Source: JBBDJG01 sp040880005 (GTDB taxonomy: Bacteria; Actinomycetota; Thermoleophilia; Solirubrobacterales; JBBDJG01). From it: DNA of 64,000 nt. The stretch lies in the NCBI GenBank assembly GCA_040880005.1, contig JBBDJG010000027.1:25314-89313 (forward strand), read 5' to 3'. Positions 47,409 to 55,957 of the stretch are shown here, piece by piece (positions within the stretch are counted from its first letter, which is position 1; the number at the start of each line of letters is the position of its first letter). The notes below the pieces were generated by a model. That model saw nothing but the letters and a program-made list of their open reading frames with translations. It made no database searches and was not told the origin of the DNA. The position numbers were made by a program, and so were the translations under genes.

Positions 47409-48389
47409 GTGGCTCGCAGCGTGAAAATACTGGCGGTACTCTTCGCCTTCGCCCTTGTAGCATCGCCAGCGCAGGCGGCAGTTGAGGTGGGTCAGGTTGC
47501 GGCTGGGCCAGGCGCTGAATGCGGAGTCTCGTTCACCATTCGGCAGTTCAGCCTTGACTCGGGTAAGACCTACATACTTCCGAGTGGAGTCATCACATCC
47601 TTTACCCACGCTGAGAACGTCAGCGGTGCGCCAATCAAGCTGAAGGTGCTTCGCTCGACTGGAACGGCGAACGAGTTCACCGTGGTCGGGGAAAGCGCAC
47701 AGGTCAATACGAACGAGGCCCCCAACGCCACCACCACCTATCCGACGAGGGTCCCGGTACTGGCGGGAGACGAGATCGCACTGTTCGGCTCCCCGGGGGT
47801 GCGCTGCATCTTCTCTACCGCATCCGCCCTGGACGCGGTGCGAATATCGCCGGGAGATCCGGCACTTGGTAGCACGGCGACCTTCGGCTCCGCCGTGACC
47901 ACGTCGAATAGGCTGAACCTCAAAGCAAGCGTCGAACCGGACGCGGATCTGGACGGATTCGGCGACGAGACACAGGACCAGTGCCCGGCGGTGGCCGCTC
48001 GGCAGACGCCGTCTTGCACAACGGACGTGACGGGGAAGGCCTCTGCAGATGTGACGGCGCCTGTTGCGAGTGTCAGCGGCAAAGCGAGTCAGAAGGTCGC
48101 GAATGGAATCGAGGTTGCAGTTCAATCCAATGAGCCCGGAAGCGCAAGCGCGTCCGGCACGATCTCAGTTCCCGGCGCGAGCAAGACGGTCAAGCTGAAG
48201 TCGGCGGCCGCAAATCTGATCGCTGGACAGAAGACAAAGCTCAGGCTCAAGCTCTCGAAGAAGAACCTCAAGTCTGTCCGACGCGCGCTGCGCAGTGGCA
48301 GAAGGCTCAAGGCGAAGGTAGCTATCGTGATCAAGGATGTCGCCGGCAATGCCAGCAAGGCGACGCGTACGATCAAACTCAAGAGTTAG
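47409..48389 (+). CDS. Secreted protein with Asp-rich DxDxDGxGD motif
   Basis: This 326-residue exported protein starts at GTG 47409. The signal peptide ends near residue 24 (ASPAQA). A beta-rich domain (about 25-175) is followed by the calcium-type motif EPDADLDGFGDETQDQCP near 180. A Ser/Ala linker and a basic C-terminal domain (KTKLRLKLSKKNLKSVRRAL, GNASKATRTIKLKS) follow, resembling the cell-surface repeat domains of Thermoleophilia proteins. It is probably cargo of the island. Function is unknown; adhesion or surface structure is a guess. Confidence 0.75.
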   Translation: MARSVKILAVLFAFALVASPAQAAVEVGQVAAGPGAECGVSFTIRQFSLDSGKTYILPSGVITSFTHAENVSGAPIKLKVLRSTGTANEFTVVGESAQVNTNEAPNATTTYPTRVPVLAGDEIALFGSPGVRCIFSTASALDAVRISPGDPALGSTATFGSAVTTSNRLNLKASVEPDADLDGFGDETQDQCPAVAARQTPSCTTDVTGKASADVTAPVASVSGKASQKVANGIEVAVQSNEPGSASASGTISVPGASKTVKLKSAAANLIAGQKTKLRLKLSKKNLKSVRRALRSGRRLKAKVAIVIKDVAGNASKATRTIKLKS

Positions 48390-48629
48390 CTGTCGAGCAT
48401 CGGGCTGGTAGCGCGCCCGACAGAGTCCGAAGCGCAGTCACACGTTGCGCCCCCCAAGCGCCGCTTGCACCTGCGCGGAGCACAGCTGGCGGCGTGAACG
48501 CTCCCTTCGCTACTGCTTCGGACGAATAGCAGTCGCGCGGGCGGAGCACCGCTTCTCCTGGAGGCAACAACTCGCCGGCTTCGCTTAGGTGCTGGCCGAC
48601 GCCGCTCTCGCCGCTAGGCTGGCGGGCGG

Positions 48630-49253
48630 ATGAAGACCAACGTCTACATCGACGGCTTCAACCTGTATTACGGTTGCCTGAAGGACCGACCGTACAGATG
48701 GCTCGATCTGTCGGCGCTTTGCAGAAACGTGCTGCCCAAGGACCAGATCCATCGCATCAGGTACTTCACGGCGCTCGTCGATGCCCGCCCCGATGATCCA
48801 CGACAGCCAGTGCGCCAGCAGACCTACCTGCGCGCCCTGCGCACGATCCCATCGCTCTCCATCCACCTCGGCATCTTCAGGACTCGGAGGACGAGACTCC
48901 CGCTGGTCAAGCCGAGGCTCGTGGGAGACAGGTACGCGGAGGTCTGGAAGACCGAGGAGAAGGGCTCGGATGTCAACCTCGCGACCTACCTGATGCTCGA
49001 CGTCTTCAAGCGCGATTGCGACGTAGCGGTCGTCATCTCCAACGATGCGGACCTGAAGGCTCCGATAGAAATCGCCAGGAACGAACTGGGGATCGCGGTG
49101 GGCGTCTTGAATCCTCACCCTCCGGCGAGGCGCAGCCGGGATCTCAACCCCACCTTCTTCAAGCAGATTCGAAAGGGCGCTCTCGCACGCAGCCAGCTTC
49201 CGCCGTCGCTGCGGGACCCGCAAGGGGAGATCAGGAAGCCGCCAGGCTGGTAG
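48630..49253 (+). CDS. NYN-domain (PIN-like) protein
   Basis: This 207-residue protein of the NYN family shares the PIN fold with metal-dependent nucleases. Conserved Asp residues appear in NVYIDGFNLYYG (D8), EEKGSDVNLATYLMLD and VVISNDADLKAPIEIA. NYN proteins are predicted RNases; some act in RNA processing or phage defence. It lies near the integrase in the island, which suggests cargo with a host or defence function. The partner is unknown. Confidence 0.85.
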   Translation: MKTNVYIDGFNLYYGCLKDRPYRWLDLSALCRNVLPKDQIHRIRYFTALVDARPDDPRQPVRQQTYLRALRTIPSLSIHLGIFRTRRTRLPLVKPRLVGDRYAEVWKTEEKGSDVNLATYLMLDVFKRDCDVAVVISNDADLKAPIEIARNELGIAVGVLNPHPPARRSRDLNPTFFKQIRKGALARSQLPPSLRDPQGEIRKPPGW

Positions 49254-49288
49254 GGCGGGCACTCGCCGACGCTCAAGAAACGCAGAGA

Positions 49289-49302
49289 CCCGCCGAAGCG
49301 GG
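49289..49302. terminator. Small hairpin after the NYN gene
   Basis: CCCGC (49289-49293) and GCGGG (49298-49302) pair around a CGAA tetraloop 36 bases after the NYN stop. No T-run follows, so termination is uncertain. Confidence 0.35.
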
Positions 49303-49376
49303 CCTCGCACCCAGCCGCCGAAGCGACTGGGGGGATACCTGAAGTATAGCCGGGCTCCGGTCGGGAGCGCACGCCT

Positions 49377-49643
49377 TTGGTAGGGGCCAAATCGGTCGCC
49401 GCGGCACCTATACGTGCGTATGCGAGGGGAAACCAACACGGCAAAATCGTCATTCCGTTTCCAAAGCGCACCGACTGGGAGCCATGGCTCACGAAGAAGC
49501 AGCTCTCCGCGGTCCTCGGTTTCGGCACGCGGTGGATCGAGTACCGAGTCGGTGACGGTATGCCGGTCCACAAGATTGGCGGGCGGTGTATGTTCCGGCT
49601 CTCCGAAGTCGAGGAATGGCTGAGAGAAGAGGCAGCGCGGTGA
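49377..49643 (+). CDS. Excisionase-like helix-turn-helix protein
   Basis: This 88-residue protein has a MerR/excisionase-type helix-turn-helix: WLTKKQLSAVLGFGTRWIEYRV, GMPVHKIGGRCMFRLSEVEEWL. TTG 49377 is the only plausible start seen, and start certainty is low. Its TGA overlaps the GTG start of the integrase, as expected for a recombination directionality factor controlling excision of the ssrA island. Confidence 0.8.
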   Translation: MVGAKSVAAAPIRAYARGNQHGKIVIPFPKRTDWEPWLTKKQLSAVLGFGTRWIEYRVGDGMPVHKIGGRCMFRLSEVEEWLREEAAR

Positions 49644-50686
49644 TCTTCAAACGCGGTAGTGGATACGCAGTTCGGGTCTACATCGGCGGTCGCCAGAAGT
49701 GGGTTGGCACCTTCGACACCCGCCGGGAAGCGCGGGAAGCGGAGCTCGAAGCGCTGCGGGCTCCGGTATCCCCGCGCGAGGAGACGTGCGACTCGTTCGC
49801 AAAGCGCTGGGTCGATGACTATCCGCGCCCGGCGGCGGCGACCAGGCGCACGCACGGATACGCGCTTCGGGCGTTCATTCGAGACTTCGCGGGTGTGCGG
49901 CTCTCTGATATGGACCGACCAACGGCCCGGGCATGGGCGCTCAAGCAACCGAAGGCGAACGTGTACGTGGTCCGGGCTATGTTCGGCGATGCCGTGCGGG
50001 ACGGCCTCGGTCCGTCGAATCCGTTCTCGAACCTGCGACTTGAGCAGTCTCGCGGTCGCAAAGATCTCATCGCGCTGACTGAAACCGAGCTACACGACCT
50101 GGCCGACTGCGCGCTCCAGGTTCACGGTCCGTACGGGCCGACCTTCCGCGCGATGATCCTGTTCGCCGCCTACGTCGGCATCCGGCCGGGCGAGTTCTTC
50201 GCCTTGGAGCACGACGACGTCGATCTCGAGCGCCTGGAGGTGTCGGTGCGCCACAACCTGGATGCGACCGGCGAGGTCAAGCTGCCGAAGAGCGGTCGGC
50301 CGCGCAAGGTGATCCTGCCTCCGCCAGCACGCGATGCCCTGATTTCGATGCCTCGGCGCGTGAGTTCGCCGCTGGTCTTCACGACCAAGCGCGGCAGGCG
50401 CTTCAGCAAGCCGGCACTCAACCTCTACTGGAACCCGGTGAGAGCGGCGTTCGCCCGTCCGACCATGCACTTCTACGAGCTTCGGCACTTCTGCGCCACG
50501 CATTTGCTCGGGCTCGGTGTCAGCCACGCCGACGTCGCCGTCCAGCTCGGGCATTCGGATGGCGGGAAGCTGATCATGTCGACCTACGGCCACCCAGCAG
50601 ATGCTGCTGCGCGCGAGCGGTTGAAACGAGCCTTTACGCCGTCGGTCACGCCGCTCCCGGTAGCAACTCGGTCGCAGGAAAAGTGA
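49640..50686 (+). CDS. Tyrosine-type site-specific integrase
   Basis: This 348-residue tyrosine recombinase is read from GTG 49640, which overlaps the excisionase stop. The N-terminal arm-binding domain (FKRGSGYAVRVYIGGRQKWVGTF) precedes a SAM-like core-binding domain (about 50-130). Catalytic residues: R182 in GIRPGEFFALE, a Lys near K214-K218, R282 in YELRHFCATHLL (Tyr replaces the usual box II His), H304 in VQLGHSDGG, and nucleophile Y316 in MSTYGHP. It lies 0.1 kb from attR. Longer in-frame starts (49586, 49616) overlap the excisionase. Confidence 0.93.
   Translation: MIFKRGSGYAVRVYIGGRQKWVGTFDTRREAREAELEALRAPVSPREETCDSFAKRWVDDYPRPAAATRRTHGYALRAFIRDFAGVRLSDMDRPTARAWALKQPKANVYVVRAMFGDAVRDGLGPSNPFSNLRLEQSRGRKDLIALTETELHDLADCALQVHGPYGPTFRAMILFAAYVGIRPGEFFALEHDDVDLERLEVSVRHNLDATGEVKLPKSGRPRKVILPPPARDALISMPRRVSSPLVFTTKRGRRFSKPALNLYWNPVRAAFARPTMHFYELRHFCATHLLGLGVSHADVAVQLGHSDGGKLIMSTYGHPADAAARERLKRAFTPSVTPLPVATRSQEK
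50658..50678 (+). repeat. Arm-type-like repeat near attR
   Basis: CGGTAGCAACTCGGTCGCAG (50658-50677) plus G matches 43742-43762 at 20 of 21 positions, in the same orientation, and overlaps the end of the integrase gene. It is a candidate integrase/excisionase arm site. Confidence 0.55.
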
Positions 50687-50798
50687 GATCGCACATGAAC
50701 AGCGCGCGTGCGGGCCCGCCGAACCAATCGTCTCCATCCAGTCGCCGGCGATTCGCGGAATCGAACCCGCGTCACCGTTCGGCATCCTGCCTCACTGA

Positions 50799-50822
50799 GG
50801 TTCGATTCCCGCCGTCTCCACT
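50799..50822 (+). repeat. attR: 24-bp attachment core
   Basis: This is a direct repeat of 43601-43624, the last 22 bases of tmRNA plus two. It marks the right boundary of the element 113 bases after the integrase stop. Confidence 0.9.
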
Positions 50823-50830
50823 GACCGACG

Positions 50831-52063
50831 CTACGGCGTCAGCCGCACGGGCAGCGTCTTGAGCTGATTGACGAATGGCGATTCGACGATCGCCGGCGTT
50901 CCCGCCAGCTCCATCGCCGGGTAGCGCGCGAGCGTCTCTTCGAACAGCGTCTGCAGCTCCAGGCGAGCGAGCGCCGTTCCGAGGCAGAAGTGGCGGCCAC
51001 CGGCGCCGAACGCCTGGTGCTCGGGATTGCGTCGCACATCGAAGCGATCCGGGTCCTCGTAGCGCGTCTCGTCGCGGTTCGACGACACGTACCACATCAC
51101 GACCTTGTCGCCCTTGCGGATCTTCTTGCCATTCAGCTCGATGTCGCGGGTCGCCGTGCGGCGGAAATGGGCGAATGCTGGGAACATCCGCAGCGACTCC
51201 TCGACGGCGCTCGGAATCAGCGACGGGTCGTCGAGCAGTAGCTGCCGCTCGTCCGGGTTCTCCATCAGCGCGTTCATGCCGCTGCAGTAAGTCGCCTTGG
51301 TGCTGTCGTTGCCCGCCGCGACCAGCAGGAAGAAGCCCATCACGATCTCGTGCTCCTCCAGTTTTTCCCCGTCGATCTCACCGTGGACGAGCACGCTGGT
51401 CAGGTCGTCGGTGGGGTTCTCGCGGCGGTCGGCGATCATCCGCCGGCAGCGCTCGAAGATCTCGGGAATGTCCTTCTCGACGATGCCCTCGATGCCCTCG
51501 GGATTGAGGTCCGGGTCGCCCGCGCCCAGCGCGGAGTTCATCAGGCTGGCCCAGGCCTCGTCGTCCTCGGGAGGAATTCCCATGAAGCTGCCGATCACGC
51601 GCGAGACGGCGGGCTGCGCAACGTCGGTGACGAGGTCGCAGGTCTCGCGGCTGTCGAGCTGGTCGAGCACGTCGATGACGATCGCTCGGATCGCGTCGGC
51701 GTGGTCCGCGATCCGCTTCGGTGTGAAGCCCGCCTGGAACAGGGCTTTGATGCGATCGTGCTTGGGCGGGTCCATCGCGATGAACATCGCTCGCATCAGC
51801 TCGAGAGGAAAGATGCCGGTGGCGGCGGTTACGCCGCCGACCTCCGACGAGTAGGTCTCCCAGTCGCGACTCACCGTGTACACGTCGTCCGCGGTCGTGA
51901 TCGACCAGTAGCCGGCCTCTTCGGGATACTCGGTCATCCGTTCGGTCCAGTGGACGGGGCACTCGCCGCGAAGCTGCCGGAACAGCTCGTGTGGCGGGCC
52001 GTCCTGCCAGACCTCGCGCTCGGTGATGAGCGTGTTCTCGAGTTCGCTGCGGGTGGACGTCAT
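50831..52063 (-). CDS. Cytochrome P450
   Basis: This 410-residue soluble P450 has the heme-Cys loop FGAGGRHFCLGTALARLE, the ExxR in PSAVEESLRMFP and the I-helix VAAGNDSTKATY, in which Asn-Asp-Ser replaces the common G-x-D-T. It oxidises an unknown lipid or steroid-like substrate; the sequence style recalls the CYP125/CYP142 branch, but this is not certain. No ferredoxin or reductase gene is nearby. Confidence 0.93.
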   Translation of the reverse strand: MTSTRSELENTLITEREVWQDGPPHELFRQLRGECPVHWTERMTEYPEEAGYWSITTADDVYTVSRDWETYSSEVGGVTAATGIFPLELMRAMFIAMDPPKHDRIKALFQAGFTPKRIADHADAIRAIVIDVLDQLDSRETCDLVTDVAQPAVSRVIGSFMGIPPEDDEAWASLMNSALGAGDPDLNPEGIEGIVEKDIPEIFERCRRMIADRRENPTDDLTSVLVHGEIDGEKLEEHEIVMGFFLLVAAGNDSTKATYCSGMNALMENPDERQLLLDDPSLIPSAVEESLRMFPAFAHFRRTATRDIELNGKKIRKGDKVVMWYVSSNRDETRYEDPDRFDVRRNPEHQAFGAGGRHFCLGTALARLELQTLFEETLARYPAMELAGTPAIVESPFVNQLKTLPVRLTP

Positions 52064-52149
52064 CCAGGCCTCCGTGGGTCGTCGCGGTGAGGTGTCGGGC
52101 CGATGTTACTGACCTGTCAGGGCGGTCAGGTCGCTGTGTGCGTCAACCG

Positions 52150-52950
52150 TCAGCTCGACCGGCGCCGCAGGAACTTCGAGCACTTGACCGCACGCTGCGC
52201 GGGGATCGTGGCGGCGCCGGAGAATCGGAAGTCCACTCCGAAGGAGATCTCCCCATTCTTGTCGCAGCGCGGGAGGCTTGTCCAGAAGACCTTCCGGGCC
52301 GAGTGTCGCCCGGTCGCGGGCTTGGTCACCTTGAGGCCCGTGACCGTGAGGTGCAGTTCGGCGAGGCTGAGCCTCAAACCGGCCGTCAACGGCGTGACCA
52401 CCGCGGGTAGCACCAGCCTGTAGCTGTAGGGACCCGAATCGCGGAACAGGGTGCCGTAGAGGACCTGGGATCGGAACGCGCTCGTGCCGGCGACGAACAC
52501 GGCCACTCTCGCGATCGCGCCTTGCCCAACCTCATCGATGTTGACGGCGCCGAGAAACAGATAGATGTTGGTCGATATTGGCTCTGCCAGACCCGGACGA
52601 GCGTCCAGCACCATCGTCCCCGTGGCGAACTGGGAGTCGCGGCAAGTGTTCGGGTTCATATAGACCTCGAGCACGACCGTGTTGCATATGAACTTCCCGT
52701 AGACGTAGTGCTCTCTGATCTTCGCCCCGCGCGGAAGGCGAATCTGCGCGGTCGCGAGCTGGGACGGCGCCGCCCCGGCCGAGTCGTAAACGCGAGCGTC
52801 CAGGACCGCCGTGTAGCCGCCGTAGGAAGGCTTGAAGTCCTTCAGCGCGACGCCGAACTCACCGACCGTCTGGGCGGGAGCCGTGGGTGCCATCGCAAGC
52901 ACAGTCAGCGCGATGGCTGCGAGTAGCGGTAACGCTCTCTTCATGCTCAC
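52150..52950 (-). CDS. Secreted protein of unknown function
   Basis: This 266-residue exported protein starts at ATG 52950 or 52944. The signal peptide (MKRALPLLAAIALTVLAMAP) ends near APAQ. The mature part is beta-rich, with a Cys pair (CNTVVLEVYMNPNTCRDSQF) and a basic C-terminus with two more Cys. It resembles other extracellular proteins of unknown function in this group. It is divergent from neither neighbour and probably transcribed alone. Confidence 0.75.
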   Translation of the reverse strand: MSMKRALPLLAAIALTVLAMAPTAPAQTVGEFGVALKDFKPSYGGYTAVLDARVYDSAGAAPSQLATAQIRLPRGAKIREHYVYGKFICNTVVLEVYMNPNTCRDSQFATGTMVLDARPGLAEPISTNIYLFLGAVNIDEVGQGAIARVAVFVAGTSAFRSQVLYGTLFRDSGPYSYRLVLPAVVTPLTAGLRLSLAELHLTVTGLKVTKPATGRHSARKVFWTSLPRCDKNGEISFGVDFRFSGAATIPAQRAVKCSKFLRRRSS

Positions 52951-52983
52951 AGTATGGCTGGACCCATGGCCGCCGGAGACGCT

Positions 52984-53814
52984 TCAGTTACGGCTGGCCA
53001 CCGAGCAGACCGCGAGGTCGCGCGGGGCGCCCGATGCCTTGAGGCGGTGATGACGACCGAAGCGGAAGGCCGAGGGCTCGAGCGTCGCAAGGGCGGTTTC
53101 GGAGACCAGCACCTCGCCGGCCTTGGCGGCGTCTCCCACTCGCGCCGCGATGTTGACGTCGACCCCCAGGTAGTCGCTGCCAATCTTGCGAGGGCGCCCG
53201 TAGTGCACGCCGGCCCGGAGCTTGGGCGTGTAGTCCTCCACGTTGACCTCGGCCAGTCGCCGCTGGATCTCGAGCGCGCTGCGCACCGCTTGCTCGGGGT
53301 TGTCGAAGACGGCCATCGCGCCGTCCCCGAGCCACTTGACCAGGGTCCCGCCGTTTTCCGAGATCGCGTCCTTCTGCACCGCGCCGACCTTGCGAAGCAG
53401 CTCGAGCGCCGCTGCGTCGCCTGCCCCCAGGGCCCAGTCAGAGAACCCGGCCAAGTCCGTGAACAGGATGGCCAGGTCGATCGTTCCGCGCCCGCGTCGC
53501 TGGGCCTCGGACAGCGCCTGCCAGGCCTGCAATGCGCCCAGCCCCAGCTCGCGCACGGCGCTCGGTCGAGGCGACTCGCGCTCCGCGACGAGCCGGCCGA
53601 GATGCTGCGGCAGCTCATCGCCGGACGTTGACAGCGGATCGCCGTACTGCTCGTCCCCCGGCAGCAGGCGGCGCACGAACCTCGCGGTCGCGACGAGGCT
53701 GGGCATCGCATCGGTGCGGCGAGCCGTCTCCAGGATTCTGCTCGACTTGCGTTCGGCCTGGAGTGGCCGCCCCGTGGGATCGGAGTCGGAGTTGGAATCG
53801 GAAGGCTGGATCAC
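52984..53814 (-). CDS. Class III adenylate/guanylate cyclase
   Basis: The cyclase domain shows metal-binding Asp in AILFTDLAGFSDWAL, WLGDGAMAVFDNPEQAV, RAGVHYGRPRKIGSDYLGVDVN and RVGDAAKAGEVLVS. It makes cAMP or cGMP in the cytosol. GTG 53814 gives about 276 residues; the frame continues to ATG 53940, but the extra text has no homology and faces the divergent glycosidase. The N-terminal ~120 residues before the catalytic domain lack a recognised sensor. Confidence 0.85.
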   Translation of the reverse strand: MIQPSDSNSDSDPTGRPLQAERKSSRILETARRTDAMPSLVATARFVRRLLPGDEQYGDPLSTSGDELPQHLGRLVAERESPRPSAVRELGLGALQAWQALSEAQRRGRGTIDLAILFTDLAGFSDWALGAGDAAALELLRKVGAVQKDAISENGGTLVKWLGDGAMAVFDNPEQAVRSALEIQRRLAEVNVEDYTPKLRAGVHYGRPRKIGSDYLGVDVNIAARVGDAAKAGEVLVSETALATLEPSAFRFGRHHRLKASGAPRDLAVCSVASRN

Positions 53815-53909
53815 GGCCCGAATGATCGACCATTCCTTGGTGGCGTGTAGTCCGAGGGGCGGGACTGGCTTGCATAGACTCTCCGCGTCAGCCAAGGAGA
53901 GGAGGCGCA

Positions 53910-55160
53910 GCGGCTTCGAACCTTCCCGATCGCTCGGCACTCGCTGCCGAGATCGAGCGCGTACTGCATCAGAATTGGCGAGAGGGGGAGCGGGAGGGAG
54001 TCCGCTACGGATACACGTGTCCGAGCCCCGACCACTACCCGTATCAGTGGTACTGGGACTCCTGTTTCACGGCGATCGCGTGGTCGCGCGTCGATCCTGG
54101 TCGCGCCCGAGAGGAGTTGCGCACGCTCGTGCGCGCCCAGCGCGATGACGGCTTCATCGGTCACACGATCTTCTGGGGAGAGCAGGTCAGCCGCGAACGT
54201 GCGCGCCGTTACAACGTCGTCGAGCGCGCCGACCACACGACCGCGACGATCCAGCCGCCGCTGCTCGCGTGGTCGTGGGAGATCGTTGCGCAGCGCTCCG
54301 GGGAGAAACGCGCGGCCTTCGTTGCCGAGGGGCTCGAGACGCTCGAGCGTCACTACGACTGGCTCGCGCGCGAGCGCGCGCTCGGCGACTCCGACCTGCT
54401 GACGCTGATCCAGCCCGACGAGTCGGGGCTCGACGCTTCGCCGAAGTTCGACTCGGTATGGGGACCCCGCTGCTGTGGGCTGCCGGGGTTCCTGCTGCTG
54501 GTGCGACGCAACCGCCGTCACTCGTTCGACGCGCGTCGCATAGCCGCCGCGCACCCGCGTGAGCACGTGCGCGAGGTGCTGACCAACGTCCTCTACATGA
54601 AGGGGCTGTGCGCGCTGGTGCGCATCGGCGGCGACGCGCGATTTGCGCATCGCGCCGAACGGGCGCAGGCAGAGCTGGTCGAGCGCTGCTACGAGCCTCG
54701 GACGGGCCTGTTCTTCGACCTCGCCGGCGACGACGACCACCACCTGCGCACCAACACCTGGAGTGCGCTGGCTCCGCTTGCACTCGACGGGCTGCCCGAC
54801 GAGATCGTGCGGCGACTGGTCGAGGAGCAGCTGCTGGACCCGCAGCGGTACGCGACTCCCGTGCCGATCGCGTCGGTCTCGGCCGACGAGCAGTCGTTCA
54901 ATCCGGGCGCCGACGAGCGCCGCCTGCTGTTCGTGCATCTGCGCCGCTACTGGCGCGGCCCGTCCTGGGTCAACACGGCCTGGCTGCTGGTGCCGGCGCT
55001 GCGCCGGCTCGGTTACCAGGCCGAGGCGGATCGGCTGCTCGCTCCGCTGCTCGACGCGATGGAGCGGGAGGGACTGCGCGAGTATTACAACGCGCGCACG
55101 GGCGAAGGCCTCGGCGCTCGTGACTTCGGTTGGTCGGCGCTCGCCTTGGAGCTGTTGTAG
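53910..55160 (+). CDS. MGH1/GH63-like glycoside hydrolase, start unresolved
   Basis: The (alpha/alpha)6-type glycosidase text begins before 54003 and reads DHYPYQWYWDSCFTAIAWSRVD, DDGFIGHTIFW, DESGLDASPKFDS and the late block YWRGPSWVNTAWLLVPALRRL. This resembles mannosylglycerate hydrolase-type and GH63 glucosidases. The frame is open back to 53826 but contains no ATG, GTG or TTG before TTG 54117, which is too late because it would cut the WYWDS motif. AAGGAGAGGAGG at 53894-53905 looks like a ribosome binding site. A lost start or a sequence error is likely; the given start is approximate. Confidence 0.78.
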   Translation, partial: AASNLPDRSALAAEIERVLHQNWREGEREGVRYGYTCPSPDHYPYQWYWDSCFTAIAWSRVDPGRAREELRTLVRAQRDDGFIGHTIFWGEQVSRERARRYNVVERADHTTATIQPPLLAWSWEIVAQRSGEKRAAFVAEGLETLERHYDWLARERALGDSDLLTLIQPDESGLDASPKFDSVWGPRCCGLPGFLLLVRRNRRHSFDARRIAAAHPREHVREVLTNVLYMKGLCALVRIGGDARFAHRAERAQAELVERCYEPRTGLFFDLAGDDDHHLRTNTWSALAPLALDGLPDEIVRRLVEEQLLDPQRYATPVPIASVSADEQSFNPGADERRLLFVHLRRYWRGPSWVNTAWLLVPALRRLGYQAEADRLLAPLLDAMEREGLREYYNARTGEGLGARDFGWSALALELL

Positions 55161-55170
55161 CCGAGCCGGC

Positions 55171-55941
55171 TCAGTCCGTGCCGGCGCCACCGAGCGCGAA
55201 ATAGCCAAACGCCATCTGCAGTCCTACCAGCGGCGCTATCGCGACGCTCACAACCGCGTCGGCGATTGCAGCGCCGACGAAGTCGGGCGTCACCAAGTGC
55301 GAGCCGGCCTCTTCGGCAACGTGCGAGGCAGCGCCCTCGGCAAGCAGCGGCAGCACGACGGCAAGCGCGACGAGCCAGAAGTGCCCGTGCGTCATCGTCC
55401 AGCTGCTGCGCAGCGCAACGATCGGGCCGGTGCGCTCCAGGCTCACGACCGACGAGCACAGCGCGAGCCGTGTCGCCAGCGCGATCCCCGGCACGATCAG
55501 AAGCACCAGCCCGACCACCACGGCCAGCGCATACGCGATCGACACCACGGCAAGGGCCGGCACCACCGGCGCCAGCTCCCGCAAGGTCGCCCCGGTTCTA
55601 ACGACGTCGCCGCGGCGGTGATGATCGGCGACCTCGTCGATGTAGCCGGTGTAGAGCAGCAGCGCGGTGGCTCCGAGCAATCCCGCCGCGACGGAGAGCG
55701 TTGCGTCGGCGACGTCCGGCCCCGTGTACTGCTGGAGCAGGCCGACCGGCAGGCCGATCGCGCCGAACACGACCACAGCCGGGCCGAGCAGCGCTGGCGC
55801 CTGTGCGCGATAGGCAGCGAAGGATCGCCGATAGATAGCCACGAGAGAGGGAGCGCCCTCGGCCGAGCGGGACTCGTCTTGCGAAAAGGAGGCCGGCAAG
55901 CGACGCAGTAAACCAGGTTGGACAGCCGGCTCCATCCACAT
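55171..55941 (-). CDS. Polytopic membrane protein, unknown
   Basis: This 256-residue protein has six hydrophobic segments. The text LLIVPGIALATRLALCSSVVSLERTGPIVALRSSWTMTHGHFW is typical of the glycerophosphoryl diester phosphodiesterase membrane-domain or YciC-like families. The function is unknown. It converges on the glycosidase. Confidence 0.7.
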   Translation of the reverse strand: MWMEPAVQPGLLRRLPASFSQDESRSAEGAPSLVAIYRRSFAAYRAQAPALLGPAVVVFGAIGLPVGLLQQYTGPDVADATLSVAAGLLGATALLLYTGYIDEVADHHRRGDVVRTGATLRELAPVVPALAVVSIAYALAVVVGLVLLIVPGIALATRLALCSSVVSLERTGPIVALRSSWTMTHGHFWLVALAVVLPLLAEGAASHVAEEAGSHLVTPDFVGAAIADAVVSVAIAPLVGLQMAFGYFALGGAGTD

Positions 55942-55957
55942 CGACGAGAGAAGACGA

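Larger units (their letters stand above)
43601..50822. mobile_element. Integrative element (genomic island) in ssrA, about 7.2 kb
   Basis: Bounded by 24-bp direct repeats, the segment carries at its right end a tyrosine integrase, an excisionase-like gene and a NYN nuclease. In the centre are a secreted protein and an IS1182-like insertion; at the left end are a frameshifted secreted protein and a short replication-relaxation protein. No conjugation genes are present, so it is a cargo island or decayed element. It could be mobilised only if its integrase and excisionase still work. Confidence 0.85.

Noticed and set aside
54117..55160. Glycosidase starting at TTG 54117
   Set aside because: Conserved family motifs lie upstream of this codon in the same frame.
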